Shown: one piece after another, positions 14,520 to 15,966 of the stretch
Layout of the letters: each line of letters begins with the position of its first letter
How positions within the stretch are numbered: position 1 is the first letter of the stretch
Assembly (NCBI GenBank): GCA_964528645.1
Contig: CAZGSR010000049.1
Coordinates: 1-15,966, forward strand
Origin: UBA5734 sp964528645
Lineage (GTDB): Bacteria > Bacillota > Clostridia > Saccharofermentanales > UBA5734
Length of the DNA: 15,966 bases
Reading direction: 5' to 3'
The notes under the pieces: model-generated
What the model saw: only the letters and a program-made list of their open reading frames with translations
What the model was told of the DNA's origin: nothing
The model's database searches: none
Program-made: the position numbers and the translations under genes

Positions 14520-14561
14520 CCACAATTTCTGTCAGGGCTCTTTGCTGATTACCGTGAAAAG

Positions 14562-15809
14562 TTAGCAGAGGAATGGTACTGGATAGGAAAGGTGGAGCCG
14601 ACCAACGGCGAGAAAAATCATGGTTCGGTATCCTTCATAGGTTCTGAATCCTCTGGCTTTGCGTTTGGCTGCTTGGATCAAGCTGTTCATCCCCTCGGCA
14701 AAAGCATTTGTTAACCGGTGCTTAAAGTACTCAAATATCTCTGCCTTGTTCTTCCGAAGCGATCGTGCAACTTTCTTCATAGGTTCCAGCCGGCTGTGCA
14801 TCATCCAGCTGGTTAGTTTCTTCAGAACAACCTCTGCTTCCGCCGTGGTTTGACACCGATAAAGGTCATCGAACTGCTGGACCATCTGGAAAGCCCGTCC
14901 CGTCCTGGGATACTCCTGGCACAGCGCCTGCATGGCCTCGTTCTGCTGCTCTGTCATCCGCCTTTCGGGGATCATCAGCAGCTTTCGCCCCGCTCTTTTG
15001 CTCCGGGCAAACTTCTTGCCTTGCTCATCCCGTCTCACTTCATCCATGCCATCCAGTACCAGCTTTTTGACATGGAAATGGTCGAACACCAGTTTTGCCT
15101 GAGGAAAGCAGAGATCACATGCTTTTTTATATGTCGCCGACATGTCCATGCTCACATGCGTGATCTTGTTGCAGTCGCCCTTTCGGGCTATGAAGTCCAG
15201 TGAAAACCGTTCTACGGCATCCACATCCCGTCCATTCTCGACCCCAATCACCCGGCGGTGAACGGGATCACCAACTACGGTCACATAACTTTGGCCCCGC
15301 TTGAACGAGGTTTCATCCAGGCTTATTTGCTCAATGGCACTCAGGTCTGTTTCTGCCACCGCTTTGTTCACCCAGTATTCCACGATGTGCATCAGTGCCG
15401 TCCGGCTGATCCTGAGCACTTTACGGGCTTCGTTCAAGGTCATGGTTTCTACCAGCATCATCGCGTAGCCCTCAAACAGCAGCGTCTGCCGCGCTCCCTT
15501 GCGGGCCCATGGTGCATCCACCACTCGTATGCCATGGACTGGGCATTCTATCCGCGGTCGCCGGCTATGGATGTAGCACGGATACATCACCACATCCGCA
15601 TGTCGCCAGGCTCGTTCGTCCTCTTCGTCATCGTACCGTTTGCATTGTTTCCCGCATTCAGGGCAGGCGTACCGAGCCGTCTTCCTGGCCTCCACATACA
15701 CATGCACCGCTTTGTCCCTCGGGTCAAATTCGGCTCGTGTCACCTTCCATGGATCTTTCAAACCAATCGATTTCTCGAACATGTCTACAAAGTTAAATAC
15801 CGGCTCCAT
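14562..15809 (-). CDS. ISL3-family transposase
   Basis: Full-length DDE-type transposase of about 415 residues. Seen: N-terminal zinc-binding CPEC and a later C-P-H pair (ECPVHG); RAWRHADVVMYP, typical of the family; VDAPWAR; a helix-turn-helix-like stretch around LNEARKVLRISRTALMHIVEYW; and catalytic acids D165 in SLDETSFKRG, D222 in SMDMSATY and E372 in NAFAEGMNSLIQ. The RKARGFRTYEGYRTMIF tail is also characteristic. The frame is intact, so the element may be active. The start is taken as the ATG at 15807-15809 because AAAGGA lies 8 bases before it. An ATG three codons earlier (15816-15818) would have its ribosome site directly against it. A TATAAT on the minus strand at about 15838-15843 could serve as its -10 box. 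Confidence 0.94.
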   Translation of the reverse strand: MEPVFNFVDMFEKSIGLKDPWKVTRAEFDPRDKAVHVYVEARKTARYACPECGKQCKRYDDEEDERAWRHADVVMYPCYIHSRRPRIECPVHGIRVVDAPWARKGARQTLLFEGYAMMLVETMTLNEARKVLRISRTALMHIVEYWVNKAVAETDLSAIEQISLDETSFKRGQSYVTVVGDPVHRRVIGVENGRDVDAVERFSLDFIARKGDCNKITHVSMDMSATYKKACDLCFPQAKLVFDHFHVKKLVLDGMDEVRRDEQGKKFARSKRAGRKLLMIPERRMTEQQNEAMQALCQEYPRTGRAFQMVQQFDDLYRCQTTAEAEVVLKKLTSWMMHSRLEPMKKVARSLRKNKAEIFEYFKHRLTNAFAEGMNSLIQAAKRKARGFRTYEGYRTMIFLAVGRLHLSYPVPFLC

Positions 15810-15837
15810 TTTGACCATCCTTTGACGTGATGATCAA

Positions 15838-15843
15838 ATTATA
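15838..15843 (-). promoter_or_regulatory. Possible -10 box of the transposase gene
   Basis: TATAAT on the minus strand lies just inside the right inverted repeat and about 29 bases before the chosen start codon. No clear -35 box is seen inside the element, so expression may be weak or depend on flanking DNA. Confidence 0.4.
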
Positions 15844-15966
15844 CCCCCTGTTTCACGGTATTAGATAAAGAGCATCGCCTCTTGCTCAAAGTCCCGACAG
15901 GCATTAGATGGTATAACCTGACTTTTACAGTTTAGTCCTCAAATACTAGAAGAAGAATATAAGGCG

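Larger units (their letters stand above)
14538..15873 (-). mobile_element. ISL3-family insertion sequence
   Basis: An element of about 1.34 kb, typical of ISL3, bounded by imperfect inverted repeats of about 22-23 bases. The left end reads GCTCTTT, seven unmatched bases, then ACCGTGAAA (14538-14560). The right end, read on the minus strand, is GCTCTTT, seven bases, ACCGTGAAA (down from 15873). Transposase ends and inverted repeats agree. ISL3 elements usually make an 8-base target duplication, but the flanking bases do not match here, so one end may have been changed by recombination or the boundary may be off by a few bases. A related CTGTCRGGRCTTT-like sequence lies further right at 15884-15900. 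Confidence 0.82.

Noticed and set aside
1..15966. CRISPR array, prophage, toxin-antitoxin or defence island
   Set aside because: No spaced identical repeats of CRISPR type and no phage, nuclease or antitoxin-like proteins were found; the only mobile genes are the ISL3 element and a possible tip at the left edge.

Overview
The window looks like a chromosome segment from a moderately GC-rich, anaerobic, Gram-positive bacterium of the Firmicutes (Clostridia-like). The pointers are SepF beside a YggS protein, the HemZ type of anaerobic coproporphyrinogen oxidase, the ferredoxin-dependent IorA/IorB pair, AGGAGG-type ribosome binding sites, frequent GTG/TTG starts, and an ISL3-family element. The genus cannot be fixed from sequence alone. 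Every convincing gene is on the minus strand, so the window is described in transcription order, from high to low coordinates.

Region 1 (about 15.9 to 14.3 kb): a complete-looking ISL3-type insertion sequence with one intact transposase. It ends 18 bases upstream of the -35 box of a consensus sigma-A promoter that drives tRNA-Leu(GAG). The tRNA gene encodes its own CCA end and is followed by a strong intrinsic terminator.

Region 2 (about 14.2 to 9.9 kb): an arylacetate/aryl-pyruvate cluster. Phenylacetate-CoA ligase (paaK), indolepyruvate:ferredoxin oxidoreductase alpha and beta (iorA, iorB) and a two-ACT-domain protein follow a good extended -10 promoter with a dyad over its -35 box. Together they can interconvert aromatic 2-oxoacids, aryl-acetyl-CoA and aryl-acetates with ferredoxin and ATP/AMP, in amino-acid fermentation or, in reverse, in biosynthesis from arylacetates.

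Region 3 (9.9 to 5.6 kb): a methionine gamma-lyase-family PLP enzyme overlaps the ACT gene and runs with almost no gap into a HlyD-like single-pass membrane protein. That gene overlaps a YggS-family PLP-homeostasis protein. The cell-division protein SepF follows with its own promoter and a terminator hairpin. Spacing suggests one long readable transcript from paaK to yggS, bridging amino-acid metabolism and a ylmE/sepF-type division cluster.

Region 4 (5.5 kb to the left edge): an extended -10 promoter precedes a family 2 glycosyltransferase. Next come a membrane acetyltransferase-like protein (DUF1624/HGSNAT type), a HAD phosphatase of the Gph type, a DUF3810 membrane protein with an HExxH motif, and hemZ, whose start overlaps the end of the DUF3810 gene. 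The spacers here carry an unusual 11-base repeat family. The extreme left edge holds spaced direct repeats just past the expected end of HemZ, possibly the tip of another mobile element.

No CRISPR array, prophage, toxin-antitoxin pair or clearly new defence system is visible. The points most worth a second look are the HlyD-YggS-SepF linkage, the 11-base repeat family, the DUF3810-hemZ coupling, and the insertion sequence against the tRNA promoter.
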